DNA from: Streptomyces sp. NRRL F-6676
GTDB lineage: Bacteria > Actinomycetota > Actinomycetes > Streptomycetales > Streptomycetaceae
NCBI RefSeq assembly: GCF_000725625.1
Contig: NZ_JOHS01000015.1
Coordinates: 1 to 64,000, forward strand
Reading direction: 5' to 3'
DNA length: 64,000 nt
Made by a program: the position numbers and the translations under genes. Every line of letters starts with the position of its first letter. Positions within the stretch are counted from its first letter, which is position 1. Of the stretch, positions 19,759 through 28,540 are shown piece after piece. Under the pieces are notes generated by a model that saw only the letters and a list, made by a program, of their open reading frames with translations, had not been told where the DNA came from and made no database searches.

Positions 19759-20181
19759 TCAGGGCGTGAGCTGCTTGGGTGCGCCACCGCCGGATATGGC
19801 GATCTTGCGGGGCTTGGCGTGTGCGGCCACCGGAACGCGCAGGGTGAGGACGCCGTTGTCGTAAGCCGCCTCGGCGGCTTCGGTGTCCAGGGCATCGGAC
19901 AAGGTCATGCGGCGGATGAACCGTCCCGTGGGCCGCTCGGTGAGGACCGGGCGCGCGCCGTCTGGGATCGGGGAGCGGCGCTCCGCCGTCAGAACCAGCG
20001 TGTCCCGCTCCACGGTCAGGCTGATGCTGGAGCGGTCCATCCCGGGCAGGTCGAACTGCAGGTAGAGCGCGTCGTCGTCACGCCAGGCGTCCGCCGGGAT
20101 GGCGGTACCCGTGCTGGCGGCATGCGCCAGCTGATGCGTGAGCCGGTCGAGATCGCCCAGGGCGCCGGTGCGCGCAAGCAT
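19759..20181 (-). CDS. Hsp20 small heat-shock protein (1)
   Basis: A 140-residue sHsp with an alpha-crystallin domain in about 35-130: DALYLQFDLPGM, VERDTLVLTAERR, the beta5-7 region and the A-x-x-x-NGVLTLRVP signature, then the C-terminal PRKIAISGG. sHsps hold unfolding proteins until DnaK/ClpB act. ATG 20181 follows GGGAGAAG. It heads a leftward operon with a small membrane protein, APC permease, MgtE_N/CBS protein and NRAMP-like transporter. Its promoter (20253-20281) overlaps a region with HAIR-like repeats. Its PRKIAISGG end is shared with Hsp20 (2), so the two are close paralogues. Confidence 0.95.
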   Translation of the reverse strand: MLARTGALGDLDRLTHQLAHAASTGTAIPADAWRDDDALYLQFDLPGMDRSSISLTVERDTLVLTAERRSPIPDGARPVLTERPTGRFIRRMTLSDALDTEAAEAAYDNGVLTLRVPVAAHAKPRKIAISGGGAPKQLTP

Positions 20182-20252
20182 TCGCTCTTCTCCCTTCACT
20201 CTGCATGTCGGGCCACCTCTCAGGGCGGTCCGACGAACGAAGACCGCTTACC

Positions 20253-20281
20253 CGTATAACCCACCATCGCAGACTTGACAA
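20253..20281 (-). promoter_or_regulatory. -35/-10 promoter of the hsp20-transporter operon
   Basis: Minus strand: TTGTCA (20276-20281), 17-base spacer, TATACG (20253-20258). It is about 75 bases upstream of the Hsp20 start. The HAIR-like repeat at 20298-20318 lies just upstream and may control both divergent genes. Confidence 0.55.
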
Positions 20282-20297
20282 GTAGCGACTGGATGAA

Positions 20298-20318
20298 GTT
20301 GACACAGCCTGACTCAAT
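20298..20318. promoter_or_regulatory. HAIR-like inverted repeat between hsp20 and the HdeD gene
   Basis: GTTGACA-N7-ACTCAAT, with the correct 7-base spacer and the conserved TTGA/TCAA cores of the HspR operator. For the rightward gene the TTGACA (20299-20304) can also serve as -35, with TACTAC (20323-20328) as a weak -10. HspR bound here would cover the -35. Confidence 0.55.
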
Positions 20319-20408
20319 CTTCTACTACGTTCAGTAAGTGTTCGGTCGCGTCGACGGTCTCTCCCGAGGCGGTCGACGCATGGAAGGCCGGAAAGGAGGA
20401 GGGTGCTG

Positions 20409-20996
20409 GTGACGGAAAGCTTGAAGAGTGTCTGGCTGCTGGCCGCACGCGGCGGCGCAGCGGTTGTCTTCGGCGCACTGACGCTGGTCTGGCCGCAGCT
20501 GACGGTGCTGGCCCTGGCCTGGGTTTTCGGCGTCTACGCCCTGGTGGACGGTGTGGTGCTCATGGGTTCGGCATGGCGGCACCGGCACGAGCGCCGGCCC
20601 GCGCTGGTCTGCGCGGGTGCCGGTGCGCTGGGCATCGTGGCCGGGGTGGCGACGGCTGTGTGGCCGGGCCTTACGGCGCTGGCCCTGGTGATCATGGCCG
20701 GCGCGTGGGCCATTGTCACGGGCTGCCTGGAGCTGTGGGTCGCCACGCGCATGCGGCATGAGCTGCCGCACGCGTGGTTCTGGCGTGCCTCCGCCGTCGT
20801 GTCCGTGGGTGCGGGCGTGCTGCTCTGGTTGCGCCCGGATGCCGGTGCGGTGGCCATCGCCTTCGTCCTGGGCGTGTACGCGCTGATCGCGGGCGGTCTC
20901 TGGCTGGCTGCGGCCTGGCGGGAGTACCGCGCACACAGCGAGCAGGGCAGCCGGTCGTGGCCGCGGTCGGCGTCCGGTGCCCGCGTGGCCCACTGA
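20409..20996 (+). CDS. HdeD-like (DUF308) stress membrane protein
   Basis: A 195-residue protein with six TM helices in three hairpins (VVFGALTLVWPQLTVLALAW, GIVAGVATAVWPGLTALALV, AGVLLWLRPDAGAVAIAFVL), each with the WP or RP-x-x-G/A turn typical of DUF308. HdeD is an acid-stress membrane protein in E. coli and is part of the proteobacterial heat-resistance locus. GTG 20409 is preferred because AAAGGAGGAGG ends about 6 bases upstream; GTG 20403 is also possible. Divergent from hsp20 (1) across a HAIR-like site, so co-regulation is likely. Next downstream is Hsp20 (2). Confidence 0.85.
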   Translation: MTESLKSVWLLAARGGAAVVFGALTLVWPQLTVLALAWVFGVYALVDGVVLMGSAWRHRHERRPALVCAGAGALGIVAGVATAVWPGLTALALVIMAGAWAIVTGCLELWVATRMRHELPHAWFWRASAVVSVGAGVLLWLRPDAGAVAIAFVLGVYALIAGGLWLAAAWREYRAHSEQGSRSWPRSASGARVAH

Positions 20997-21251
20997 CCGT
21001 GTTCCCGATGCGCCTGAACGCCCAGCGGCCGACCGGGCGCTCAGGCGCTTGGGCTGCCCATCGGCTGCAAGCTGGCGCGTCTGCCTGACCGTGCGCGGGC
21101 ATAGTCACGGCCGCCGCTCCTCCGTTGCATGCACGACATCGGTGCGCGCGGAGCCGGCCTCGGCCGCGACGGTCTGGCGCAAGCGCCTTGCCTGTCAGCC
21201 GGTGACCGAGGCCCACTCGACCGGATCGCCGAGACCGTCGCCTAGAAAAAA

Positions 21252-21272
21252 GTTGAGTCCAGGGGTGTCAAC
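21252..21272. promoter_or_regulatory. HAIR-like inverted repeat upstream of hsp20 (2)
   Basis: GTTGAGT-N7-TGTCAAC. The left half matches 6 of 7 bases of CTTGAGT and the repeat is nearly symmetric. A -10-like TATAGC follows at 21288-21293. The 255 bases between the HdeD gene and this site hold nothing else that I can support. Confidence 0.6.
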
Positions 21273-21340
21273 TTTTCGATAGTGTGGTATAGCAGTAGTA
21301 GAGCGAAGGCGTAGCGGAACGAGGACAAGGAGGGATGAAC

Positions 21341-21763
21341 ATGCTGATGCGTACGGATCCCTTCCGCGAGCTTGACCGGCTCGTCGAACGGGTCTGGGGC
21401 ACGGCCGCGCACCCGGCCGGCATGCCGATGGACGCCTGGCGCGAGGGCGACACGTTCTTCGTGGAGCTGGACCTGCCGGGCGTGAACCCGGAGTCCATCG
21501 ACCTCGATGTCGAGCGCAACGTCCTGACCGTCAAGGCCGAACGCAAGCCGACGTACGGCGAGGGCACCGACACGGTGATCACCGAGCGGCCTGCGGGGAC
21601 GTTCAGCCGCCAGCTGTTCCTTGGCGACACCCTCGACACCGAGCGCATCGAAGCCTCCTACGAGGCAGGCGTTCTCAAGCTGCAGATCCCGGTCGCAGAG
21701 CAGGCCAAGCCCCGCAAGATCGCGATCAGCGGCGGCAGCGACCGCAAGGAACTCGGCAGCTGA
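21341..21763 (+). CDS. Hsp20 small heat-shock protein (2)
   Basis: A 140-residue sHsp with the alpha-crystallin domain in about 30-125 ([46 protein letters not shown]) and a C-terminal PRKIAISGG. The start is set to ATG 21341 because AAGGAGG lies 6 bases upstream; the in-frame ATG 21335 overlaps the ribosome site. A HAIR-like repeat lies about 70 bases upstream and a strong terminator follows, so this is a single-gene heat-shock unit. Close paralogue of Hsp20 (1) and of the broken copy at 36627. Confidence 0.96.
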   Translation: MLMRTDPFRELDRLVERVWGTAAHPAGMPMDAWREGDTFFVELDLPGVNPESIDLDVERNVLTVKAERKPTYGEGTDTVITERPAGTFSRQLFLGDTLDTERIEASYEAGVLKLQIPVAEQAKPRKIAISGGSDRKELGS

Positions 21764-21781
21764 GCAGCGACCAACCGCTCC

Positions 21782-21808
21782 AGGCCCCGGCGCACAAGCC
21801 CGGGGCCT
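21782..21808 (+). terminator. Hairpin terminator after hsp20 (2)
   Basis: AGGCCCCGG, a 9-base loop, then CCGGGGCCT: a perfect 9-bp GC stem starting 18 bases after the Hsp20 stop. There is no U-run, as is usual in Streptomyces. Confidence 0.7.
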
Positions 21809-22264
21809 CGCTGCATCACAGCCCCTGACGCGATGCCTGCGAACGGGGAGCGGCCCGACGTCAAGTCGGCCCCCGAGCCATCCGCAAAGCCCCTCCTGCG
21901 CGGTGCCACGCCTTGTGAGCTCCTGCCGTCGCGAGTCGCACGCCTCCGTCCTGGAAGGCACCGCACGAAACCTCGCGGCTGGGCAGCTGTGGGTGGCTGG
22001 CGGCCTACTGCGGCGGTGTGTCTGGACCGACGCGGAAACGCCGTCGAGCTCGCTTCAGAGAAGCTCGTTGAACTCTGGGGTGCTCGGCGGCGTCGGCTGA
22101 TCAGCAGCACTGGTCCGTCCTGTGCACCGCGGCCCGGACGCATGGTCGTCCTCAGATTCCCTGTCTATCGGCGTCACCCAGGTGGCCCGGGCCGACAAGG
22201 CACCCGTCCTTGCGGCCCATGATGATGCGGGGAGTGACTTCCATCCCTACCGAGGGAATCGACC
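21809..22264. other. 455-base stretch without a supportable gene
   Basis: Frames are present on both strands but have no domains, no good starts and skewed composition. No repeat or RNA was seen. Confidence 0.4.
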
Positions 22265-22453
22265 ATGCACGAAATGTGGTGCGGCGCGGACACTTCGGGA
22301 GAACCGGTGTGGCACGTGCTTGTGGTGGACGAGGGCCTGACGTTGTGCGGGTTGGAGAAGCATGAGGAGCCCGTCCAACGCGCGTCGACCGACAAGCACT
22401 GCTTTCCGTGTATGAAGCGATTCCAGGCCGCTATGGCGTCGATCGGGTCCTGA
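22265..22453 (+). CDS. Small Cys-containing hypothetical protein
   Basis: A 62-residue protein, MHEMWCGADTSGEP..., with VWHVLVVDEGLTLCG and a C-terminal DKHCFPCMKRFQAAM. Four Cys (two in C-F-P-C) could bind zinc. Short proteins with this WH-V-V-L/D-x-G-x-x-x-C-G...H-C-x-P-C layout are frequent in Streptomyces. GAGGG lies 9 bases before the ATG. It is 16 bases upstream of the broken SRAP gene. Function unknown. Confidence 0.65.
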   Translation: MHEMWCGADTSGEPVWHVLVVDEGLTLCGLEKHEEPVQRASTDKHCFPCMKRFQAAMASIGS

Positions 22454-22469
22454 AGACGGTGGTGGCGGT

Positions 22470-23215
22470 ATGTGCGGCCGCTATGTCTCCACCCGCAGCC
22501 CCAAGGAGCTGGCCCGGCTCTTCCGAGTCACCGACTGGGACCCGCAAGAGGCTCTCGCGCCGAGCTGGAACGTCGCCCCGACCGACGACGTGTGGGCCGT
22601 CTTGGAACGCACCCGGCGCGACAGCGACGCCGAGCCCGTAGTCCGCCGCCAGTTGCGGCCACACTGCGGTGGGGGCTCGTGCCGTCGTGGGCGACGGACA
22701 CGAAGATCGGGCAGAGAATGATCAACGCTCGGGTGGAGAGTGTGCACGAGAAGCCCGCTTTCCGTCGAGCGTTCGTCCAACGCCGCTGCCTGCTGCCGGC
22801 CGACGGCTTCTACGAGTGGCGGGAGATCAAGGACGAGAAGTCGGGAAGGGCCCGCAAACAGCCCTACTTCATCCATCCGGAGGATGGCCAGGTACTGGCC
22901 CTCGCTGGCCTGTACGGATACTGGCGCAATCCCGAGATCAAGCACGACGATGACCCTGCCGCATGGCTGATGACCTGCACGATCATCACCACTGACGCCA
23001 CCGACGCCGCCGGCCGCATCCACCCCCGTATGCCCCTTGCGCTCAGCCCCGATCACTACGACGCCTGGCTCGATCCCCGCCGGCAGGACGCCGAACAGCT
23101 ACGCGCACTGCTCACCCCGCCCGCAGGCGGCCACCTGAAAGCCCGGCCCGTTAGCACCGCCGTCAACGACGTCCGCAACAACGGCCCTGAGCTACTGGAA
23201 GAAATCAAGCCGTAG
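22470..23215 (+). pseudogene. SOS-response-associated peptidase (SRAP/YedK type), frameshifted
   Basis: The first 60 or so codons give MCGRYVSTRSPKELARLFRV, including the catalytic Cys2 that forms a thiazolidine bond with abasic sites. Near 22655 the frame breaks. The rest (LRWGLVPSWA, INARVESV with catalytic Asn, FYEWR with catalytic Glu, IHPRMPL with active-site His) continues in the next frame to 23215. Two extra bases or one missing base in the CGGCCACACTG region explain it. SRAP proteins shield abasic sites in single-stranded DNA. Either a recent pseudogene or a sequencing error, since every family residue is otherwise conserved. Confidence 0.88.
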
Positions 23216-23375
23216 CCGGAGACCGGACAGCCTGCCTTGGCATCTGTCAGGAGCTTGTTGAGCCGGAGTCTTCGCCGCGTCGCTCAACGGCTCGACGAGT
23301 CAACCGAGGTCGCCGGCCCCTCGCGCGGGATAGTCATCATGGATGTACCGGATGCGCTGTGAGGAGGAGTGCGAC

Positions 23376-24233
23376 ATGGCCGGGTCGAGCAGTGGCGGTG
23401 CTGCGCGTGAGAGCGGCGGCAAGGCGCGGTTCGACGACATCTACCAGCGGCCGGACCCTCGCGCATACTTCGGGCGGCTTGCTCCGCTGGAGTACGAGAT
23501 CCCGCACCATGCCCAGACGGTTTTCCGGCGCGTCGCCGCCGAACGGGCCGCGCTCGATGACGGCCACCCCGGCCGCCCGGCGGTGCTGGACCTGTGCTGC
23601 TCGTACGGGATCAACGCCGCGCTGCTCAACCACGAGGTGACGCTGGCGGAGCTGTACCAGCGGTATACCTCCCCGGATTGCCAGGCGATGTCGACAGCGG
23701 AGCTCGCGGTATCGGACAAGCAGTTCTATGCCGAGCGGCGCCGACCGGATGCCCTGCCGGTATTCGGCCTCGATGTCTCGGCTCCTGCGGTGCACTATGC
23801 ACTGGAGGTGGGGCTCCTGGACGCCGCCTTCACCGACGACCTGGAGCAGGGCTCACCGAGTCCTGGGCTCAGGCGTGCGCTCGCCGACGTCGGCCTCATC
23901 ACGCTGACAGGCGGCGGCAGCGACATCACGGCCCGCACCTTCGCCGCAGTGCTGGACCACGTGCAGCGGCCGGTATGGGTCAGCGCGTTCGTGCTGCGGA
24001 CGGTGTCCTACCACCCGATCGTTCAGACAATGGCCTCGCACGGTCTGCGCACCACTCTTGATGCCTCTCGTACGTATCCGCAACGTCTCTTGACTGACGA
24101 GCAGGAACGGCGGTATGCGATCGAAGCAGTACGGGCGCTCGGTCATGACCCTGCCGGGCGTGAGGAGGCCGGTCGTTTCCACAGCCTGCACTATGAGTCC
24201 CGCCCCGGAGCCGCCGTAACTCCGAGGAGGTGA
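23376..24233 (+). CDS. SAM-dependent methyltransferase-like protein
   Basis: A 285-residue soluble protein starting MAGSSSGGAAR (TGAGGAGGAG site just before ATG 23376). Motif I region PAVLDLCCSYGINAALL (about 65-80) is of class I methyltransferase type, with C-S-Y-G in place of G-x-G-x-G. VFGLDVSAPAVHYALEVGLL follows as a motif-II-like segment. The substrate is unknown. The modified glycine loop leaves open that it does not bind SAM in the standard way. It lies just upstream of the group II intron and downstream of the broken SRAP gene. Confidence 0.75.
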   Translation: MAGSSSGGAARESGGKARFDDIYQRPDPRAYFGRLAPLEYEIPHHAQTVFRRVAAERAALDDGHPGRPAVLDLCCSYGINAALLNHEVTLAELYQRYTSPDCQAMSTAELAVSDKQFYAERRRPDALPVFGLDVSAPAVHYALEVGLLDAAFTDDLEQGSPSPGLRRALADVGLITLTGGGSDITARTFAAVLDHVQRPVWVSAFVLRTVSYHPIVQTMASHGLRTTLDASRTYPQRLLTDEQERRYAIEAVRALGHDPAGREEAGRFHSLHYESRPGAAVTPRR

Positions 24234-24902
24234 CGGTTCTCTGGGGGACCACGGCTGAGCCGCGTACGGGCTTAGAAGCTGTTGTCTTTCCGAACCTGAT
24301 GGCGGTGTTTTCGCTGGTCGTGTGTCACGAACGCTGAAGGAGGCGTCGATGTAGGAGTCGCCGGAAGCGGTGCTGTGTGAGAGATGGAGGTAGGTCCTCC
24401 GGGGTCGCCCTGCAGGGGGAGGCTCCAAACCACCGCAGGCTGCGTCGGTTAAGTGCCGGTCGTGGTGAGCGCTGCGGGAAAAGGCGCGACCTTGATCGCG
24501 TCAGGTGTGGGTCAGGAAGGCGAGCGTGAGCGAACCGCTGATGACGTGTCGTAAGAAATTCCAGTGGCGTCGAAACCAGGGCGAGACCAGGGCTCTGGGA
24601 CAAGTCCGGGGGGAGCCTGCTGACTGCCCGGATGGCGTCCGGCATGTAGGCGGCGCGAGCCTGGCCCGGGCTCTTGCACGGAACGTGAGAACCTGTCGCC
24701 CCGATACGGCCGCTGGACAGCCTGTCCGGCAGCGGGAGGGAGAACCCCAAGCGGCCAACACCGCAAGGGGCGGAGTACCGATGCGGGGCACGGGGACGGA
24801 CCGTCTCGTAGTAGTGACGAAGCCCGGTAATGCGGGTGGAGCGAAGGGGACGGATCACCCTGGCCTGTTTGGCGGTCAACCGGCGATGCCGGGAGGAGCC
24901 GG

Positions 24903-26195
24903 GTGAGCGGGTCGAAGTCGTTCGAGATCTCGAAGCATGTGGTCTGGGAGGCGTATCTCAGGGTCAAGGCGAACCGGGGAGCGGCCGGCGTCGATGGTGA
25001 GTCGATCGAGCAGTTCGAGGCGGACCTGAAGGGAAACCTCTACAAGCTGTGGAATCGCCTGTCGTCGGGCAGCTACTTCCCGCCGCCGGTACGGATGGTG
25101 GAGATTCCCAAGCCGGGAGGACGTGGGGTCAGGGTCCTCGGAGTGCCCACGGTCGCGGACAGGATCGCGCAGACGGTGGTGGCCATGGTCCTGGAGCCGG
25201 AGGTGGAACCCGTCTTCCACCCCGACTCCTACGGATACCGGCCCCGCCGCAGTGCGCTGGATGCGCTTGCGGTGTGCCGGGAGAGGTGCTGGAGGAAGGA
25301 CTGGGTGATCGATATCGACATCCGGGGCTTCTTCGACAACCTCGACCATGACCTGGTCCTCAAGGCGGTGGCCCACCACACCGATCAGCGGTGGATCCTG
25401 CTGTATGTGGAGCGCTGGCTGAAGGCCCCGCTCCACCAGGATGGTGGCGTGCTGGTCGCGCGGGACCGCGGGAGCCCGCAGGGCTCGGCGATCTCACCGT
25501 TGTTGGCGAACCTGTTCATGCACTACGCGTTCGATGCCTGGATGGCCCGGGAGTTCCCGGCCGTGGCGTTCGAGCGGTACTGCGATGACATGGTGGTCCA
25601 CTGCCGCACCGAAGCCGAGGCGCACCAAGTGCGTCAGGTGATCGGTGAGCGGCTGGCGCAGTGCGGGGGCTTGCAGTTGCATCCTGACAAGACCCGCATC
25701 GTGTACTGCAAGGACGGCAAGAGGCGTGGCTCGTACGAACACACCTCGTTCACGTTCCTGGGGTACGCGTTCCGGTCACGGAAGGTCCGGACACGGAGCG
25801 GGAGCTACTTCTTCAGCTTCAACCCGGCCATCAGCGACGAGGCCGCCAAACGGATCCGGAAACAGATCCGGGCCTGGCGGCTGCACCAGCGCAGTGGATC
25901 GTCCCTGGCAGACCTCGCACGGGAGATCAACCCGATCGTGCGGGGCTGGATCGGCTACTACGGACGGTTCTACCCGTCCGAGCTGGTCAAGAGCCTCAAG
26001 CGCATCAATCACTACCTGATGCGGTGGGCCATGCAGAAGTACAAGCGACTCCGGCGCCGCCGGATGCGGGCCTGGACGGCCTGGGGAAGGCCGCACGGCT
26101 CTACCCCGGTCTGTTCGCCCACTGGAAGCTTGTCAGACCTTGATCGACTGGGTGATGGGAGCCGTGTGAATCGAGAGGTTCACGCACGGTTCTGA
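24903..26195 (+). CDS. ltrA: Group II intron reverse transcriptase/maturase (C-terminus frameshifted)
   Basis: A 430-residue RT-maturase with RT motifs EIPKPGGRGVRVLGVPTVAD, DIDIRGFFDNLDH and RGSPQGSAISPLLANL, then a maturase X domain (IRAWRLHQRSGSSLADLARE, GWIGYYGRFY). The catalytic box reads FERYCDDMVV instead of the usual YADD. Close to the end, the family's RLYPGLFAHWKLVRP is encoded in a different frame from about 26085. A one-base loss (GGGAAGGCC for GGGAAAGGCC) would explain this and changes the last 25 residues. No endonuclease domain is seen. GTG 24903 follows GGGAGGAG. Confidence 0.92.
   Translation: MSGSKSFEISKHVVWEAYLRVKANRGAAGVDGESIEQFEADLKGNLYKLWNRLSSGSYFPPPVRMVEIPKPGGRGVRVLGVPTVADRIAQTVVAMVLEPEVEPVFHPDSYGYRPRRSALDALAVCRERCWRKDWVIDIDIRGFFDNLDHDLVLKAVAHHTDQRWILLYVERWLKAPLHQDGGVLVARDRGSPQGSAISPLLANLFMHYAFDAWMAREFPAVAFERYCDDMVVHCRTEAEAHQVRQVIGERLAQCGGLQLHPDKTRIVYCKDGKRRGSYEHTSFTFLGYAFRSRKVRTRSGSYFFSFNPAISDEAAKRIRKQIRAWRLHQRSGSSLADLAREINPIVRGWIGYYGRFYPSELVKSLKRINHYLMRWAMQKYKRLRRRRMRAWTAWGRPHGSTPVCSPTGSLSDLDRLGDGSRVNREVHARF
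26159..26192 (+). ncRNA. Group II intron domain V
   Basis: A 34-base hairpin: GAGCCGTGTGAA, a GAGA-type tetraloop region, then TTCACGCACGGTTC. It contains the catalytic AGC-like triad at the base and is a near-perfect match to bacterial domain V. It overlaps the final codons of the frameshifted RT frame. Confidence 0.9.
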
Positions 26196-26303
26196 GAGAG
26201 CCGGGAGGTGAGACTCCTCCCGGCTACTCGCCAGGCATGGTCTAGCTCCGAATGAGAGAGGCATCCGGCGTCTTGTTTCCGCTCCGTGAGCGAGGGGTGC
26301 GCG

Positions 26304-26837
26304 ATGGCGTCGGTGCTGGGAATGCTGGAGGAGCGGGAGACAGCGGCCCGTGTGCGGGTGGAAGGGCTGCGGGAGGAAGTCGCCCGGTTGGCTGGGGTGT
26401 TGGAGGCCGCGGAAATCGAGCTGGACCGACGGGTGATCGCGCGGGAAGAGCTGGTCGAGGCCCTGGCAGCCTCGGCTGCCGAGACCACCGCCGTGACCGA
26501 GACCGAGGCGGAGCAGGAAACCGTGCCCTCGCCCGCGCCGGTGCCGGGATCGATCGTGCCACCTTGGCGCGAAGGATTGCCGGTGACGGTGCTGGCGCCG
26601 GACTACCAGCGGATCCTGGGCGTGCTCGACGAGCGGCAGCCGGCGGGCCAAGGACCGCTGAAGGCCAAGGAGATCACGGTGGAGCTGGGCCTTCAAACGA
26701 CGTCGGCGAAGGTCGAGGGGGTGCGCTCGAAGGCCAGGCGCCTGGCAGAGCGCGGGTGGCTCGTGCAGGAGACGTCGGGGATGTTCAGCGCCGGCCGGCG
26801 GCCCGTGGCCGTGCCAGGCGCCGGCTCATCCGCGTGA
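26304..26837 (+). CDS. IS-associated accessory protein (coiled coil plus winged helix)
   Basis: A 177-residue protein. It starts with a coiled coil (LGMLEERETAARVRVEGLRE, ELDRRVIAREELVEALA), then a Pro/Ala linker, then a C-terminal winged-helix-like region with LKAKEITVELGLQTTSAKVE and KARRLAERGWLVQETSGMF. I recognise it as the protein that in many Streptomyces genomes stands tail-to-tail with an IS5-type transposase. Its end overlaps the transposase end by 53 bases here. It may help or regulate transposition; this is inference. ATG 26304 has GAGGGG 7 bases upstream. Confidence 0.75.
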   Translation: MASVLGMLEERETAARVRVEGLREEVARLAGVLEAAEIELDRRVIAREELVEALAASAAETTAVTETEAEQETVPSPAPVPGSIVPPWREGLPVTVLAPDYQRILGVLDERQPAGQGPLKAKEITVELGLQTTSAKVEGVRSKARRLAERGWLVQETSGMFSAGRRPVAVPGAGSSA

Positions 26838-27633
26838 CCATCGACCACCGGATCATGGCCTCGCTGCTGGCCGGCAACGTCTCGTAGTCCCGGGCCAGCC
26901 GGCGCGAATGCATCAACCACGCGAACGTGCGCTCTACCACCCAGCGTCTCGGCAGCACCACGAACCCCTCCATATCGTCGGTGCGCTTGACGACCTGAAG
27001 GGTGAGCGCGAGTTTCTGCCGGCACCAGCCGGCCAGGCCGCCGGTGTAACCGCCGTCGGCCCAGACGAGGGTGATGTCGCGGTGCAGGCGGCGCAGCCGG
27101 GTCAGCAGGCCCGTCGCGGCGTCGCGGTCGCCGATGTTCGCGGCGGTCACCGCGACGACCAGGAGCAGGCCGAGGCAGTCGGTCACGATGTGCCGCTTGC
27201 GGCCGCCCACCTTCTTCCCGCCGTCCCAGCCGCGCGAGACGGACGGCACCGAGGCCGCGGCCTTCACCGACTGCGCATCGATGATCCCTGCCGTGGGCTC
27301 CGCCTCACGGCCCTCCCGCTCACGCACCCGTCCGCGCAGCCGGTCGTGGAACTCTGTGATCAGCCCGTGCTCGCGCCAGCGGCGGAAGAAGGCGTAAACC
27401 CGGCCCCAATCAGGGAAGTCCACGGGCATCGCCCGCCAGGAGATCCCGCCTGCGACCAGATAACGGATCGCGTCCAGCATCTGGCGGTGGCAGTAGCCCT
27501 CGGGCTGCCCGCCCCGGCCCTGGAGCCAGGCCGGCACCGGCAGCAAAGGCCGGATGGCCGCCCATTCCGCGTCCGACATGTCGGAGGGATACCGGCGTTC
27601 CCGGTCCGGATGGTCGGCCGCGTTGCCGTACAC
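26785..27633 (-). CDS. IS5-family transposase
   Basis: About 282 residues from GTG 27633. N-terminal RRYPSDMSDAEWAAIRPLLP and the YRQMLDAIRYLVAGGISWR-type region precede the DDE core: IIDAQSVKAA (first D), VWADGGYTGGL (second D) and the RRWVVERTFAWLMHSRRLARD box carrying the Glu. All three catalytic residues are present, so it looks functional. The start is uncertain because no strong ribosome site is visible. It overlaps the accessory gene on the other strand and abuts an IS3 element at 27744. I could not define its terminal repeats. Confidence 0.9.
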   Translation of the reverse strand: MYGNAADHPDRERRYPSDMSDAEWAAIRPLLPVPAWLQGRGGQPEGYCHRQMLDAIRYLVAGGISWRAMPVDFPDWGRVYAFFRRWREHGLITEFHDRLRGRVREREGREAEPTAGIIDAQSVKAAASVPSVSRGWDGGKKVGGRKRHIVTDCLGLLLVVAVTAANIGDRDAATGLLTRLRRLHRDITLVWADGGYTGGLAGWCRQKLALTLQVVKRTDDMEGFVVLPRRWVVERTFAWLMHSRRLARDYETLPASSEAMIRWSMVTRMSRRLARPRAAGRR

Positions 27634-27782
27634 ATGCGCGAGGCAATCACACGATGGAGCAGCCGAGTTGAACTGAACGGGTTCGGACGCGTACAACAAC
27701 GACACCAGGGCCTCCCGGCACTGCTCGGTTAGATTCGCATCCCTGAGCTGTCCCGAGTTTCGTAGAGTCCGGTGGTCTTGTT

Positions 27783-28540
27783 TCAGGCGGACTGCGGGGT
27801 GGCTTCCTGTTGTCGCCACCAGTCGCGTTCGTACTCGGCGGGCGGTACGTAGTCGAGGGCGGAGTGGAGCCGTTATACGAGTCCGCGACCGAGCCGACGG
27901 ACGCGGCGGCTCCGATCTCGGCGAGCCGGTCGGTGTACCGAATTGACACGTATTGCGACCCGCGGTCGCTGTGATGAATGAGGCCGGAGTCCTTCTTGAT
28001 CTTCCGTCTCCACAGCGCCATCTCCAAGGCATCCAACGGGAGTTCGGTCCGCATGTGGTTGGCGACCTGCCAGCCGACGATCATCCGCGAGTACACGTCC
28101 AGGACGAACGCCACGTATGCCCAGCCCGCCCACGTGCGGACATACGTCATGTCCGCCACCCACAGCTGGTCCGGGCGCGAGGCCGTGAAGTCACGGTCGA
28201 CCAGGTCCGGCGGCCTGGGTGCCGACGGCTCCGGCACTGTGGTCCGCCGCCGCTGTCCGCGGATCACGCCCTCCAGGCCCAGCTCACGCATCAACCGATG
28301 AACGGTGCAGCGTGCCACGAGGACGCCCTTGCGCCGCAGCGCATGGGTGATCCGGCGGACACCGTAGGTGCCGCCGGAGGCGGCATGGACCTGCTCGATC
28401 AGCGGCATCAGCTGCTCGTCGCGCAACCGGCGGGCCGACTTCGGCCGCTTCTTGCGCGCGTAGTACGCCGACTCCGACAGCCCCAGCACCCGGCAGGCGA
28501 ACCCGACCCCGAGACCCTTGTCCTTGAGGTGCTCGATCAC
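27783..28540 (-). pseudogene. IS3-family OrfB (rve integrase), internally deleted
   Basis: The N-terminal HTH_21 region (VGFACRVLGLSESAYYARKK, GTYGVRRITHALRRKGVLV) and the rve core with first D (QLWVADMTYV) and second D (IHHSDRGSQYVS) are intact up to ADSYN near 27885. The expected roughly 50-60 residues with the catalytic Glu are missing. The frame resumes in another phase as LHSALDYVPPAEYERDWWRQ and stops at 27783. The deletion removes the third catalytic residue, so OrfB is dead. Confidence 0.88.

Larger units (their letters stand above)
24320..26227 (+). mobile_element. Group II intron with its reverse transcriptase
   Basis: The 3' end is firm: a textbook domain V at 26159-26192 is followed by a domain VI hairpin (CCGGGAGG...CCTCCCGG) ending near 26227. 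The RT gene occupies the domain IV position. The 580 bases upstream of the RT are GC-rich, coding-poor and structured, as expected for domains I-III. The 5' end is uncertain: GTGTG at 24320 fits the GUGYG rule but other sites between 24315 and 24450 are possible. It inserted between the methyltransferase-like gene and the IS-associated gene at 26304. Confidence 0.75.
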
